A stretch of 38,820 nt of DNA from JBBTTS01 sp038064135 (GCA_038064135.1 JBBTTS010000042.1:1-38820), one strand, 5' to 3'; counted from the first letter of the stretch, positions 1 to 8,325 are shown. Numbers and translations are program-made. The notes: generated by a model not told the origin, from the letters alone.

Positions 1-1
1 A

Positions 2-613
2 GAATCATACCAAAAAGTGGAAGTGCCAGATGCAGACCGGGCCCACTATAGCCAGCGTACCATCGATTTTGAGTTTGACTTTCCCCATGGGCGTGACGAG
101 TTGCTTGGCTTGGCATACCGAACTAGTTTTGATCTAGACAACATCGCAAAAAACTCTGGTAAAAGCATGGATTACACCGTAAAGGGCACAGGTGAAAAAT
201 TTGTACCCCACGTAATAGAGCCAAGCTTTGGCGTAGAACGCACAATAGTTGCCGTTTTGGCAAGCGCCTATACCGAGGACGAAGTAAACGATGAAAAGCG
301 AGTGTACCTTAAGCTGCCAGCAAACTTAGCACCGGTAAAGACGGCCGTATCGCCACTGCTCAAAAACAAGCCAGAACTTGTAGCAAAGGCAAGGGAAGTC
401 TACTACATACTAAAACGTGATGTTGGAGCAGTTATGTGGGATGATAACGGCAACATCGGTAAACGCTACCGCCGCCAAGACGAAATCGGCACCCCATACT
501 GCGTCGTCATCGACTTCGACACACTAGAAGACGATTCAGTAACCGTAAGAGATAGAGATACCACCAACCAAACCCGCATCAAAATCTCCGATCTAGCCAA
601 CAAGATTTCATAG
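2..613 (+). CDS. glyQS: Glycyl-tRNA synthetase (single-chain class II type), C-terminal part; 5' end outside window
   Basis: Charges tRNA-Gly with glycine in the cytoplasm. The frame is open from base 2, so the start lies to the left; about 203 codons are visible. Class II core: residues reading RRTIDFEFDFP-like, GRDELLGLAYRT, then motif 3 EPSFGVERT, which binds ATP. The C-terminal anticodon-binding domain follows: LAPVKTAVSPL, GNIGKRYRRQDEIGTPYC and VTVRDRDT, all signatures of the homodimeric archaeal/eukaryal-like GlyRS and not the alpha2beta2 enzyme. It ends at a TAG. A GTG at 17 is only an internal codon. The next gene begins 29 bases downstream without an obvious promoter. Family identity is very secure; only the start is unknown. 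Confidence 0.95.
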   Translation, partial: ESYQKVEVPDADRAHYSQRTIDFEFDFPHGRDELLGLAYRTSFDLDNIAKNSGKSMDYTVKGTGEKFVPHVIEPSFGVERTIVAVLASAYTEDEVNDEKRVYLKLPANLAPVKTAVSPLLKNKPELVAKAREVYYILKRDVGAVMWDDNGNIGKRYRRQDEIGTPYCVVIDFDTLEDDSVTVRDRDTTNQTRIKISDLANKIS

Positions 614-642
614 ATGAGTGATACATTTGTTAAAAATCCATA

Positions 643-993
643 ATGTATAAATTTATTTGGAAGATACAAATAGACCGGAAGTTTACTGAGCAAGAGTTTA
701 TTAATTTTTGGCGTGAAACCAGTACTATTTTGCAAAAATACAAAGGCGCTGCTGGTACCATAATTCACAAAGTTGAAGGCGAAGAACGGACTTATATGGC
801 TATTGCTAGTTGGCAAACTAAAGCAGATAGGGATGCAATGCAAGCCGATACCGATAGTGGTGATTCTGAACTGGCTAAACGATGGCAAAAATACCCAAAG
901 AATAGTGAGTGGGGCAAAACTGAATTCATAGGACGAATTGAAGAAATTGACAATGTTAAGCCCGAAAACATCCGAAAATTTTGGAAAAAGTAA
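643..993 (+). CDS. Small ABM/dimeric alpha-beta-barrel-like protein
   Basis: A 116-residue soluble protein with no signal peptide or membrane segment. The pattern of an N-terminal strand (YKFIWKIQID), a helix rich in charged residues, a strand around GTIIHKVEGEERTYMAIASW and a second helix (KADRDAMQADTDS) resembles antibiotic-biosynthesis-monooxygenase-like ferredoxin folds, which often act as heme- or quinone-degrading enzymes or simply as dimeric binding proteins. No catalytic residue can be named. The ATG at 643 is chosen because the strand pattern starts there; no Shine-Dalgarno is visible. It follows glyQS closely and precedes the VOC gene, so it belongs to a run of small accessory genes. 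The fold call is tentative. Confidence 0.6.
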   Translation: MYKFIWKIQIDRKFTEQEFINFWRETSTILQKYKGAAGTIIHKVEGEERTYMAIASWQTKADRDAMQADTDSGDSELAKRWQKYPKNSEWGKTEFIGRIEEIDNVKPENIRKFWKK

Positions 994-1045
994 GATTATT
1001 GTACTAAAGTGTTAGAATAATAGTGTAAATTTACGGAGGCACAAT

Positions 1046-1420
1046 ATGTTAGGCGAGAGCACAGTTTTTGCTACGGTGGCGGTCAAGGATATAAATAGTG
1101 CAAAAGAATTTTATAGTGGTACATTGGGATTAAAACAAACCGACGAAAACCCAGGTGGGGTAACATTTAGTAGTGGCTCAGGTAAGATATTTGTATATCA
1201 AGCACCAACAGCTGGTACTAACCAGGCAACTTGTGCGGCATGGGAAGTTAATGGCATCGAGGCAATCGTTGAGGGTCTAAAAGCCAAAGGCGTTACCTTT
1301 GAACAATATGAAGTACCTGGAACTACAAGGGAAGGTGATATTCATATCATGGGCAACATGAAAGCCGCATGGTTTAAAGACCCTGACGGCAATATTCTAA
1401 ATGTGGTTAGTTTAGGTTGA
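1046..1420 (+). CDS. VOC superfamily (glyoxalase/bleomycin-resistance-like) protein
   Basis: A 124-residue protein with the two beta-alpha-beta-beta-beta modules of the vicinal oxygen chelate fold. Module one runs from FATVAVKDINSAKEFYSGTL to GKIFVYQAP; module two from CAAWEVNGIEAIVEGLKAKG to AAWFKDPDGNILNVV. The ending DPDGN plus hydrophobic strand is the typical VOC C-terminus. Members bind metals and act as glyoxalases, dioxygenases or drug-binding proteins; the substrate cannot be told from sequence, and a complete metal triad is not obvious. The start is secured by a GGAGG Shine-Dalgarno a few bases before ATG 1046. It is a single gene in a run of unrelated small genes on the same strand. 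Confidence 0.8.
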   Translation: MLGESTVFATVAVKDINSAKEFYSGTLGLKQTDENPGGVTFSSGSGKIFVYQAPTAGTNQATCAAWEVNGIEAIVEGLKAKGVTFEQYEVPGTTREGDIHIMGNMKAAWFKDPDGNILNVVSLG

Positions 1421-1468
1421 AATTGTAAGTATATAGCTAAATTTATAAATTGATTGGGGATGATATTT

Positions 1469-2116
1469 ATGAAAAAACTATTACCAATTATAGTTGTTTT
1501 GTTAATTGCAATTGGCGGGGGTGGATACGTTTTATTCAAAAAGTCTGATGATAAAAATACTGGGAACCAAAATTCTCAACAATCCCAAAATAATAATTCC
1601 GAGTCATCAAAAGAAAATAAAACCGCAAACGAATCAAAATTGTATGATCCATGCACTTTATTTGCATATGAAGATTTTGCCAGAATTTGGAGTTTGGCCG
1701 AAGTAAAACAGACAAAAGTCGACAAAGAATTAAAAAATTCCGACCATACGGTTAATAGTTGTAACTTTGAGCAAGCCAATGACGGAAGTGTAGCCGGAAT
1801 GTCTAATGCCTATAATTTCGTTGTGAGTGTTCTAAAATTTGACTCAGCCGATGCAGCAAAGGCACGCTTTAATGCCGATAAAGATTCTATCGCTCAATTA
1901 TCTTCCAGAAGAAACGAACTGGAAAGCACAACTCAAGTTGGCGATGGAACTTACTTTAATGTAGCAGCTTCAGGTGAAATAGTAATAAAAACCGAGAGTT
2001 ACATAGTAGTTTTAAAAGGCAATCATATAATCGAAGTTTCTTCGGTAAGAATTGACGGAGTTGACCAAACTCAAAATCGACAAAACTTAATTACACTAAC
2101 AAAAGCTAAACTCTAA
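1469..2116 (+). CDS. Membrane-anchored extracytoplasmic protein with conserved cysteine pair
   Basis: A 215-residue protein. It starts with a lysine pair followed by one hydrophobic segment (residues about 4-23), then a long Asn/Gln/Ser-rich linker, then a globular domain. The domain begins YDPCTLFAYEDFARIW and contains SCNFEQ, so two cysteines could form a disulfide; the layout recalls DUF3558-like envelope proteins. An upstream TTG (1454) and ATG (1460) are in frame, but the GGGGA they overlap fits a Shine-Dalgarno for ATG 1469, which also gives a clean signal-anchor N-terminus. No lipobox cysteine follows the membrane segment, so it is an anchor and not a lipoprotein. Function unknown. Confidence 0.65.
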   Translation: MKKLLPIIVVLLIAIGGGGYVLFKKSDDKNTGNQNSQQSQNNNSESSKENKTANESKLYDPCTLFAYEDFARIWSLAEVKQTKVDKELKNSDHTVNSCNFEQANDGSVAGMSNAYNFVVSVLKFDSADAAKARFNADKDSIAQLSSRRNELESTTQVGDGTYFNVAASGEIVIKTESYIVVLKGNHIIEVSSVRIDGVDQTQNRQNLITLTKAKL

Positions 2117-2146
2117 AATTTTAAAGACTCCATCATTTCGATTTAA

Positions 2147-2178
2147 TTGACAATTGGGCGTATACTTTATTGTATAAA
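2147..2178 (+). promoter_or_regulatory. Candidate promoter of the first DUF1761 gene
   Basis: A consensus TTGACA at 2147-2152 and TATAAA at 2173-2178 precede the gene at 2193, with an AGGAGA Shine-Dalgarno between. The spacer is 20 bases, longer than the usual 17, so activity is less certain. Confidence 0.4.
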
Positions 2179-2192
2179 TAAGGAGAAGTTCA

Positions 2193-2612
2193 ATGGAAGT
2201 ACAAGTTAATATATGGGGTGTACTGGCTGGTACTCTGGTAGCTATGCTGGTTGGTAGCATATGGTACGCTCCACAAGTTTTTGGAAATACCTGGAAGAAA
2301 TTAGTTAAATTAGACGAGAAAAAAATGAAATCCGAGGCGGGTAAAGCGTATATTGGTATGTTAATTTTATCGCTGATTTCGTCTTATGTAATTGCTCATG
2401 TAGCATACCTGAGTAGTACTTTTTACAATGTTTCGCTTACTCAAGCAGGCATCACTACCGGATTATGGCTATGGGTTGGTATCGCATTACCGGTAATTGC
2501 CGGTAATGGAATGTTCGAACAACGTCCAAAAAATTTAATACTACTAAACGTAGGTAATCAGTTAGTAACTATGGTATTGGTTGGGTTTACGATAGGCGCA
2601 ATTGGCGTCTAA
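2193..2612 (+). CDS. DUF1761 family integral membrane protein (copy 1)
   Basis: A 139-residue protein with four predicted membrane helices (about residues 8-28, 50-72, 82-105, 118-138). Family signatures visible are VGSIWYAPQVFGNTW near the N-terminus, YVIAHVAYL in helix two, TTGLWLWVG in helix three and the FEQRPKNLILLNVGNQLV stretch before the last helix. The molecular role of DUF1761 proteins is not known. ATG 2193 follows AAGGAG closely. A second member of identical length lies at 5277-5696, so this is an ancient or lineage-specific duplication separated by four genes. It probably has its own promoter. Confidence 0.85.
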   Translation: MEVQVNIWGVLAGTLVAMLVGSIWYAPQVFGNTWKKLVKLDEKKMKSEAGKAYIGMLILSLISSYVIAHVAYLSSTFYNVSLTQAGITTGLWLWVGIALPVIAGNGMFEQRPKNLILLNVGNQLVTMVLVGFTIGAIGV

Positions 2613-2669
2613 TAAAATATAAAAAGCGAGCTTTATAATAGTTTAAAAAAATTGAGCGAGGGATATTTA

Positions 2670-3398
2670 GTGGCAAGTAATAAATTTAATTTTAGTAATT
2701 TGAAGGCGCTTTATTTTAACTGCACACTTAAAAAATCTCCTGAGCCAAGTCACACAGAGCTACTCATCGATGTAAGTAGGCAAATTATGGAAAAACAGGG
2801 TGTAAGTACCGAAGTAATTCGTCCTATTGATCAGGATATTGCTACTGGTGTTTACCCAGACATGACAAAGCATGGCTGGAAGAGTGACGGCTGGCCTAAG
2901 ATCTATAAAAAAGTACAATCCGCAGATATTGTAGTTCTTTGTGGGCCAATTTGGCTTGGTGACAATAGTTCGGTAATGAAACAAGTTATAGAAAGGCTAT
3001 ATGCTAACTCACACATATTAAACAATCAAGGCCAATACGCCGATTACGGCAAAGTTGGTGGCTGCTTAATAACCGGCAACGAAGATGGTGTCAAGCATTG
3101 TGCTATGAATGTGCTTTATAGTCTTGGGCACCTTGGTTACACTATTCCGCCTCAGGCCGATGCCGGCTGGATAGGCGAAGCTGGACCAGGTCCAAGTTAT
3201 GGCGACAAAATTGCAAACGGTAAGCTAGCAGGACTGGATAATGATTTTACGAATCGAAATACAACTTTTATGACATGGAACTTAATGCATATTGCTGATA
3301 TGTTGAAAAAATCTGGCGGTGTTCCTGCCTACGGTAATCAGCGAAGTAAATGGGATGCTGGGGCTAGATTTGATTTTGAAAATCCCGAATATCGCTAA
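2670..3398 (+). CDS. Flavodoxin-like / NADPH-dependent FMN reductase family protein
   Basis: A 242-residue protein with a flavodoxin-like Rossmann fold. The first strand and phosphate-binding turn read LKALYFNCTLKKSPEPSHTE, the FMN loop in the middle reads ADIVVLCGPIWLGDNSSVMKQ, and a later strand VGGCLITGNEDG carries another flavin-contacting loop. Proteins of this type reduce quinones or other acceptors using NAD(P)H. The in-frame TTG at 2652 is possible, but GAGGG sits 7 bases before GTG 2670, which also removes six residues without structural meaning; GTG 2670 is therefore preferred. Its stop lies two bases from the stop of the convergent gene on the other strand. Confidence 0.8.
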   Translation: MASNKFNFSNLKALYFNCTLKKSPEPSHTELLIDVSRQIMEKQGVSTEVIRPIDQDIATGVYPDMTKHGWKSDGWPKIYKKVQSADIVVLCGPIWLGDNSSVMKQVIERLYANSHILNNQGQYADYGKVGGCLITGNEDGVKHCAMNVLYSLGHLGYTIPPQADAGWIGEAGPGPSYGDKIANGKLAGLDNDFTNRNTTFMTWNLMHIADMLKKSGGVPAYGNQRSKWDAGARFDFENPEYR

Positions 3399-3400
3399 TT

Positions 3401-3979
3401 TTACGGTGTAATCGGTGTTTCGGTGAATTTTACGTTGCTTGGCACGCTTAATATTGATTCGTCTACTGACCAACTTCGGCACTTCATGCTGAAATTTTTT
3501 CCTGCCGTTTGCGTACTACTGGTGGTTGGTGAACCAGTACTATTTGGTTGAATAGTTTTTGTGTCGAACACGATCCCGAAACTTCCACCATCTGTTTTGG
3601 TCCAGCTGTAGCTTTTTTCGCTGGTTACTAATGTATTTGATTCTCCTGTATTTCCTCGCTCGGTAGTTAGATTGAGTGAAATACGTCCGCGACCTTTACC
3701 ATCGGTGTACATTGTGCCAGTGCCACTACCGCCGCTGTCGCTGTAGCTTAGGTTACATTTTCTTGCCATACCAGCACTTCTAAAAGTTTCCAAGCTGCCT
3801 TCGACGGCTTCTTCGGAGTCTTCATTATTACTTTGAGTATTTTGATTCGCCGGTGGGTTCTGTGAACTAGCAGTAGAATTACTATCAGTTTTTTTATCAT
3901 CCTTGTTTAAAAAAATAAATCCACCAACGGCGGCGATTGCTACTATCACTCCAACCACAATCATAGTCAATTTATTCAT
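3401..3979 (-). CDS. Membrane-anchored extracytoplasmic protein, unknown function
   Basis: A 192-residue protein. One N-terminal hydrophobic segment (residues about 5-24) is followed by a Ser/Asn/Gln-rich linker and a globular domain. The domain has two cysteines (ARKCNLSYSD and MKCRSWSVDE) and alternating polar/hydrophobic strands, including MYTDGKGRGRISLNL and KSYSWTKTDGG, suggesting a beta-rich lipid- or cell-wall-facing fold. AGGAGG lies just upstream of the ATG, fixing the start. Its overall design (anchor, linker, two-cysteine domain) matches the protein at 1469-2116, although the sequences are not obviously homologous. It is one of two minus-strand genes in the first 16 kb. No function is proposed. 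Confidence 0.65.
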   Translation of the reverse strand: MNKLTMIVVGVIVAIAAVGGFIFLNKDDKKTDSNSTASSQNPPANQNTQSNNEDSEEAVEGSLETFRSAGMARKCNLSYSDSGGSGTGTMYTDGKGRGRISLNLTTERGNTGESNTLVTSEKSYSWTKTDGGSFGIVFDTKTIQPNSTGSPTTSSTQTAGKNFSMKCRSWSVDESILSVPSNVKFTETPITP

Positions 3980-4070
3980 AAGTTCCTCCTAATTAATATC
4001 ATTAAGTATGCTCTATTAATATTCTAAATGCTAGCATGAGCAATTTTTAAAGCTCAATAGTTGGTGTATC

Positions 4071-4622
4071 ATGTTGCGTGCCATGGCAACAAGTGAACCC
4101 GATAAATTTAATGAGCTAATGTTTGAGACTTTTGGCCTTGAAGGCGCAAGGCAATTTGCCACTCTGCAAGCCTATACGACTGAACCCTTCAACGTTTCGG
4201 TAGCTGACATGGTGAGTATGTTCGAAACTTTGCCGCAAATTGACCCAAGTGTTAAGGACGATGAAGAAGCTCTGAGAGACGGTGTTATAACGGCACTATC
4301 TCCGTTACTACCGGTTGATACGGGAGATTTAATTGAATTAAGTCGCGCCCGATCTTATTTAAACGACGACATTTTTTGTCAACTACCCGATGGTGTTAAG
4401 ATTATCGGCAGCTGGTTGGGGCTATCTGTCGGAACTTGGTTCGATACACCTGTGGATGAATATTTTAACTATCCTGAACTGTATACCCGTGAAGCCGGAT
4501 TATGTGCCTGCTTGGACCTGGTTACTATTTCTTACTTAGACGAGCAACGCCAGACCGCCGATATTGTGGTGCCCTTAGAACATGGGCTTCCAGAGTGGCG
4601 AAGGGTAATAACCCCGTTTTAA
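4071..4622 (+). CDS. Hypothetical acidic protein
   Basis: A 183-residue acidic soluble protein that I do not recognise. It has no signal peptide or membrane segment. The N-terminal half is helical and rich in Glu/Asp; the second half contains GVKIIGSWLGLSVG and a cysteine pair in GLCACLDLVTISYLDE. ATG 4071 has no Shine-Dalgarno, and an alternative ATG lies at 4083, so the start is uncertain by four residues. A small hairpin (TGAGC...GCTCA) sits 30 bases upstream. It is divergent from the gene at 3401-3979 and precedes the NYN gene by 28 bases, so the two may be co-expressed. Confidence 0.5.
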   Translation: MLRAMATSEPDKFNELMFETFGLEGARQFATLQAYTTEPFNVSVADMVSMFETLPQIDPSVKDDEEALRDGVITALSPLLPVDTGDLIELSRARSYLNDDIFCQLPDGVKIIGSWLGLSVGTWFDTPVDEYFNYPELYTREAGLCACLDLVTISYLDEQRQTADIVVPLEHGLPEWRRVITPF

Positions 4623-4637
4623 TAAACCCAACTAGTG

Positions 4638-4643
4638 TATTAT
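4638..4643 (+). promoter_or_regulatory. Possible leaderless -10 box of the NYN gene
   Basis: TATTAT lies seven bases before ATG 4651 and there is no Shine-Dalgarno, so transcription would start at or next to the start codon. No good -35 is visible. Confidence 0.35.
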
Positions 4644-4650
4644 TAAGTAG

Positions 4651-5226
4651 ATGATCAAAAAACGCCAGAGACCCACGGCATATGCTTTTATAGATAGTCA
4701 AAACCTAAACCTTGGCGTACAAAAAGTCGGCTTTAAGATGGACTGGCGCAAATTCTATTACATGTTGACAACCAAATATAATGTCAAAAAAGCTTTTATG
4801 TTTATTGGCCATATGCCTGAATACGAAGATCTTTACATGCAAATGCACGACATCGGATTTTTAGTGGTGCTTAAGCCAACTCACGAAACTCACAAACTGC
4901 CGACTGATCCGAATATGCCGCAAAAGCCCGAAAATTCTGAGGAGAAAAAGATAATAAAGGGTAATATTGATGCCGAATTAGTTCTATGGGCTATGAAAGA
5001 ACTTTCAAATTACGACAAAGCAATTATAGTGAGTGGTGACGGCGATTTTTACTGTCTGGCTGAGTATTTACACGAAGTTAATAAACTTGGACATATTATG
5101 ACTCCCAATTGGCAATATTCGGGCCTGCTAAAACCGTTCGAAGACAAAATCATAAGGCTTGATAATTTAAAACGACAGTTAGCCTATAAATCTCGGTCAA
5201 AAAAAACAGTTCATAAAAAAATCTAG
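4651..5226 (+). CDS. NYN domain protein (LabA/DUF88, PIN-like fold)
   Basis: A 191-residue protein of the NYN family, a PIN-like nuclease fold thought to cleave RNA with a metal held by acidic residues. The first acidic motif is AYAFIDSQNLNLG near residue 14. The central motif KGNIDAELVLWAMKEL supplies a second aspartate, and AIIVSGDGDFYCLAEYL supplies the Ser-Gly-Asp-Gly-Asp loop. A basic C-terminal tail (KSRSKKTVHKKI) may bind nucleic acid. All expected acidic residues are present, so it should be active; the RNA target is unknown. The start codon has no Shine-Dalgarno but a -10-like box seven bases upstream. Confidence 0.85.
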   Translation: MIKKRQRPTAYAFIDSQNLNLGVQKVGFKMDWRKFYYMLTTKYNVKKAFMFIGHMPEYEDLYMQMHDIGFLVVLKPTHETHKLPTDPNMPQKPENSEEKKIIKGNIDAELVLWAMKELSNYDKAIIVSGDGDFYCLAEYLHEVNKLGHIMTPNWQYSGLLKPFEDKIIRLDNLKRQLAYKSRSKKTVHKKI

Positions 5227-5253
5227 ACAAAACTCGGTTAAACAATGCATACT
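5224..5253 (+). promoter_or_regulatory. Promoter of the second DUF1761 gene
   Basis: TAGACA (5224-5229), an 18-base spacer and CATACT (5248-5253) precede an AAGGAG Shine-Dalgarno and ATG 5277. The -35 overlaps the stop codon of the NYN gene. Confidence 0.55.
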
Positions 5254-5276
5254 CTTAGCAGTAAAAGGAGTTTATT

Positions 5277-5696
5277 ATGCTGGTAGAGGTGAATTTATTA
5301 GCAGTAATTTTAGCGGCTGTAAGTAGTATGGCGGTAGGGGCTTTTTGGTACGCCAAATCGGTATTTGGCGCCGACTGGCAAACATTAACTAGATTAACAG
5401 ACAAGCAAATTGCCCCAAAAGCATCAAAAGCTTTACCGGTTGCATTCGTTACTTCGCTTGTCATGGCGTATGTGTTGGCCCACGTGGCATTCATATCTAA
5501 TTATTTTTTTAGACATTCATTTTTACAAGATAGTGTTACTATTGCAGTGTGGATGTGGCTGGGTTTTCAGGGCCTAAGAGTGATAATGCACGACACATTT
5601 GAACAGCGACGTAAAAAACTGACCTTGATAAATATTGGTAACGACTTTGTTACAATCGTTGTTATGGGGCTGATCATCGGCTGGATTGGTATCTGA
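5277..5696 (+). CDS. DUF1761 family integral membrane protein (copy 2)
   Basis: A 139-residue, four-helix membrane protein homologous along its whole length to the protein at 2193-2612. Shared landmarks are the N-terminal VGAFWYAKSVFGADW, YVLAHVAFI in the second helix, VWMWLGF in the third, and FEQRRKKLTLINIGND before the last helix. Function is unknown for the family. ATG 5277 is preceded by AAGGAG at ideal spacing and by its own candidate promoter. The copies share length and topology but differ at many positions, so the duplication is not recent. Confidence 0.85.
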   Translation: MLVEVNLLAVILAAVSSMAVGAFWYAKSVFGADWQTLTRLTDKQIAPKASKALPVAFVTSLVMAYVLAHVAFISNYFFRHSFLQDSVTIAVWMWLGFQGLRVIMHDTFEQRRKKLTLINIGNDFVTIVVMGLIIGWIGI

Positions 5697-5706
5697 GCCT
5701 CTCGTG

Positions 5707-6846
5707 TTAGTTTATGATACTGTTTCGTGGCGTAGATCTTAATCTCCACTTCGAGTCCGTTCCTCTTACCGTTGGAGATGCTAGCTCTATCGCTGAATCA
5801 GGTATTCGTTTGGTAGCGCTAACAAGATTTGAACGAAAATTACCAATGTTTCCTAAGTAACCAAGAGTCTGAGCTACATCGTATATTTCCGATATACCGG
5901 TCGACCCGCTAGCGTTATTTAATTGCCTTAAAGCACGTGTTGCTAGATCATGTGCTTCAAACATTCTAGGAAATCTTTGCTCGTCTATTGGACCAAATGC
6001 TCTTCTAATTTGATATGGGATGTCGGCGGAAATTAATGCCGAATCCATACGCTCATGACCATCTTGAAGAATTATTGGGTCTCGGTTTCGGTAACCGTCT
6101 ATTAATTCTTGAAATTGGGCTGTAACATCACGTAGTAGTTGTGTTGCTTGCCAATATCGAATATTTTTAGGTCCGCGTTTAGTAAGTGTTAAAAATCCAG
6201 TGCTTACCAATGATTTAAGCTGGCCTTCTATCATGTTGCGCTCTATCTCAAAACCACCTACTAGATTGCTAACTTTTTCGCGGTCGAAACTTCCGGTTTG
6301 GCTGGCTAACATACTCATAATTGCAAGTCTTTTTATATGTGTGTAAGAATTCTCATTTTCGTCATTCGGGACAACATGGTTTCGTTTTCCGATTACGTCT
6401 TCAAGTCTTAGGTGCATCGGTGCGCCCGCTATCCTAGTTAGCATTTGACCAGATATAGAGCGAAGTAATATTCCATATGGGGTTAACCAAACAAATTCTC
6501 GTGAAGTAGACTGTGACGAACTACCAGTGTCTTGGGTCGCAAAATTTAATGCAGCTGGGCTAAAGAAGTTCCGTAACTGCCTCCTTAAAACGTGTATATT
6601 TAAGGGTTCTAGTTTTGTAGCTCCTGTTTCTTCAATTTTGCTATGAAGCTCATTTATACTTTTTGGGGTTTCGCTTAAAAGTCCCGTTACCAAGCAGCGA
6701 TATTCATTAGTGCAGTGCGACAAAGTCATTTCTAATTCAAACGGAGACATTGTATCCGGTAGAGGTTCATGTAGGCTTGGGTCTTGTTCGTAAAGTCCAA
6801 TAAAATTTTGTAAACTTTCATGTTGTTGAGGTGTTTGTGATGTCAT
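5707..6846 (-). CDS. Putative multi-winged-helix regulator, hypothetical
   Basis: A 379-residue soluble protein without membrane segments. I do not recognise a named family. The middle (residues about 165-230) looks like a winged helix: IKRLAIMSMLASQTGSFDRE, a recognition-like helix, then LVSTGFLTLTKRGPKNIRYW as the wing. A similar helical/wing pattern may occur near residues 45-130 (LVTGLLSETPKSINELHSK, then FVWLTPYG) and at the C-terminus (GISEIYDVAQTLGYLGNIGN). That would make it a DNA-binding protein with up to three such domains, which is inference from pattern only. It is a lone minus-strand gene between plus-strand genes and diverges from the GH1 gene by 78 bases. Confidence 0.55.
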   Translation of the reverse strand: MTSQTPQQHESLQNFIGLYEQDPSLHEPLPDTMSPFELEMTLSHCTNEYRCLVTGLLSETPKSINELHSKIEETGATKLEPLNIHVLRRQLRNFFSPAALNFATQDTGSSSQSTSREFVWLTPYGILLRSISGQMLTRIAGAPMHLRLEDVIGKRNHVVPNDENENSYTHIKRLAIMSMLASQTGSFDREKVSNLVGGFEIERNMIEGQLKSLVSTGFLTLTKRGPKNIRYWQATQLLRDVTAQFQELIDGYRNRDPIILQDGHERMDSALISADIPYQIRRAFGPIDEQRFPRMFEAHDLATRALRQLNNASGSTGISEIYDVAQTLGYLGNIGNFRSNLVSATKRIPDSAIELASPTVRGTDSKWRLRSTPRNSIIN

Positions 6847-6906
6847 TGCTCAATATTTTTATCACACAATGTGTTCAATAACAAAAGCGTAATGGCGCGT
6901 CTAGGG

Positions 6907-6912
6907 TATAAT
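6907..6912 (+). promoter_or_regulatory. -10 box of the GH1 gene, near-leaderless
   Basis: A perfect TATAAT ends 12 bases before ATG 6925, giving a leader of about five bases; no Shine-Dalgarno and no clear -35 are present. Confidence 0.5.
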
Positions 6913-6924
6913 TAACATTAATAT

Positions 6925-8175
6925 ATGGATAAGCAGTTTTTTCCTGAACATTTTTATTGGGGGGCCAGCACGGCCTCGCATCAGGTAGAAGGTGGTACGG
7001 TAAACCAATGGACTATCTGGGAATTGGCTCACGCTAAACAACTCTCTAAAACTGCCGAACAGCGACTAGACTGGCTACCAGATTACAAACACATAAAATC
7101 AAAAGTCGAAGACCCACAAAATTACATATCTGGCAATGGAGTCGAACATTTTAAGCGCTACAAAGAAGATTATAGAATCGCCAAATCCCTAAATCTAAAT
7201 GCGCTAAGATTTGGTATTGAATGGTCGCGGGTTGAGCCGGTGGAAGGACAGTGGGATGAAGAGGTTTTTGAACATTACCGAAAAATGATCTTGGAAATGA
7301 AGGCCAAAGGCCTGGAGCCATTTTTAAATTTATGGCACTGGACAATGCCCACATGGTTTGCTGATCAGGGAGGGTTTACAAAACGTGGTAATGTTAAGTT
7401 TTTTGAGCGGTTTGTTCAGAAAATTGCCGATGAATTCGGTCACAATTTACGACACGTTATTACAATTAACGAACCAAATGTCTATACAACATTCAGTTAT
7501 TTAACCAAAGAGTGGCCGCCCCAGGAAGGTAATTTACTGCACGCTGCGATGGTAATTTGGAATTTAGTTTTAGCGCACAAACGAGCGTACAAAATTTTAA
7601 AGCGCAAAAATTCTAAACTACTGGTTGGTGTCGCTACCCAGCTTGCTAACATTCAGGCCAAACGACCAAGAAATTTATTTGACGAATTTTCAGTAAAAAT
7701 TATGCGCTACGTTTGGAACTGGTTTTTCTTAAATCGGATACGTCGCCATCAAGATTTTGTGGGATTTAATTATTATTTTTCGGACTATTACACGGGGTTT
7801 TTGAAACGCGACAACCCAAAAGTTCCGGTGAATGATTTGGGTTGGTATATGGAACCCGAAGGTCTTTACCCACTATTACTAAGAACTTGGACCCACTATA
7901 AAAAACCAATTTTCGTTACCGAAAACGGTGTCGCCGATGAGCAAGATCAATACCGCAGATGGTGGCTAGAAGAAACCATCATTGCTATGGAGCGAGCGAT
8001 CAGCGAAGGGGTTGAATTGAAAGGTTACTTTCACTGGAGTCTTTTGGACAACTTTGAATGGAAGTACGGTTGGTGGCCGAAATTTGGTTTAGTTGAAGTT
8101 GATCGCAACGACGGTATGAAGCGCAAGGTTCGACCCAGCGCTGTTTGGTTTGCCGAAAAAATAAAGAAAATCTAG
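6925..8175 (+). CDS. Glycoside hydrolase family 1 (beta-glucosidase/beta-glycosidase)
   Basis: A 416-residue cytoplasmic enzyme hydrolysing beta-linked glucosides or galactosides with retention. GH1 hallmarks in order: N-terminal FYWGASTASHQVEGG, FGIEWSRVEP near residue 97, the acid/base glutamate in TINEPNV (Glu183), the NYY strand after residue 281, and the nucleophile in VTENGV (Glu333). The end reads YFHWSLLDNFEW, the sugar-binding tryptophan motif. Both catalytic glutamates are present, so it should be active; length is slightly below the 440-480 usual for the family. No signal peptide. It stands alone with its own -10 box, suggesting use of imported oligosaccharides, for instance host- or biofilm-derived. 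Confidence 0.92.
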   Translation: MDKQFFPEHFYWGASTASHQVEGGTVNQWTIWELAHAKQLSKTAEQRLDWLPDYKHIKSKVEDPQNYISGNGVEHFKRYKEDYRIAKSLNLNALRFGIEWSRVEPVEGQWDEEVFEHYRKMILEMKAKGLEPFLNLWHWTMPTWFADQGGFTKRGNVKFFERFVQKIADEFGHNLRHVITINEPNVYTTFSYLTKEWPPQEGNLLHAAMVIWNLVLAHKRAYKILKRKNSKLLVGVATQLANIQAKRPRNLFDEFSVKIMRYVWNWFFLNRIRRHQDFVGFNYYFSDYYTGFLKRDNPKVPVNDLGWYMEPEGLYPLLLRTWTHYKKPIFVTENGVADEQDQYRRWWLEETIIAMERAISEGVELKGYFHWSLLDNFEWKYGWWPKFGLVEVDRNDGMKRKVRPSAVWFAEKIKKI

Positions 8176-8228
8176 GCAATTAAGTCAGTAGCGTAGGTAA
8201 CAAAAGGCCTAACACCACATATTGTGTT

Positions 8229-8264
8229 TTATGCACAAGTAAATCAAAGTTGTGGATAACTTTG
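8229..8264 (+). promoter_or_regulatory. Two consensus DnaA boxes upstream of mraZ
   Basis: TTATGCACA (8229-8237, plus) and TTATCCACA (8251-8259, minus strand) both match the TTWTNCACA consensus exactly. The second sits inside a 7-bp dyad, CAAAGTT (8245-8251) and AACTTTG (8258-8264). They lie 33-60 bases before the -35 of the mraZ promoter, so DnaA could influence dcw transcription. Binding is inferred, not shown. Confidence 0.5.
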
Positions 8265-8296
8265 GCAATAATCTTTTCAATAAATCAAAAAAGTAC

Positions 8297-8325
8297 TTGC
8301 AGTGGGTCGGTGTGGGTAGTATATT
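8297..8325 (+). promoter_or_regulatory. mraZ / dcw cluster promoter
   Basis: TTGCAG (8297-8302), a 17-base spacer and TATATT (8320-8325). The first MraZ box pair lies within the spacer, an ideal arrangement for autorepression. The untranslated leader to ATG 8409 is about 75 bases. Confidence 0.8.

Noticed and set aside
1454..1468. TTG/ATG starts upstream of 1469
   Set aside because: They overlap the GGGGA that best serves as Shine-Dalgarno for ATG 1469.
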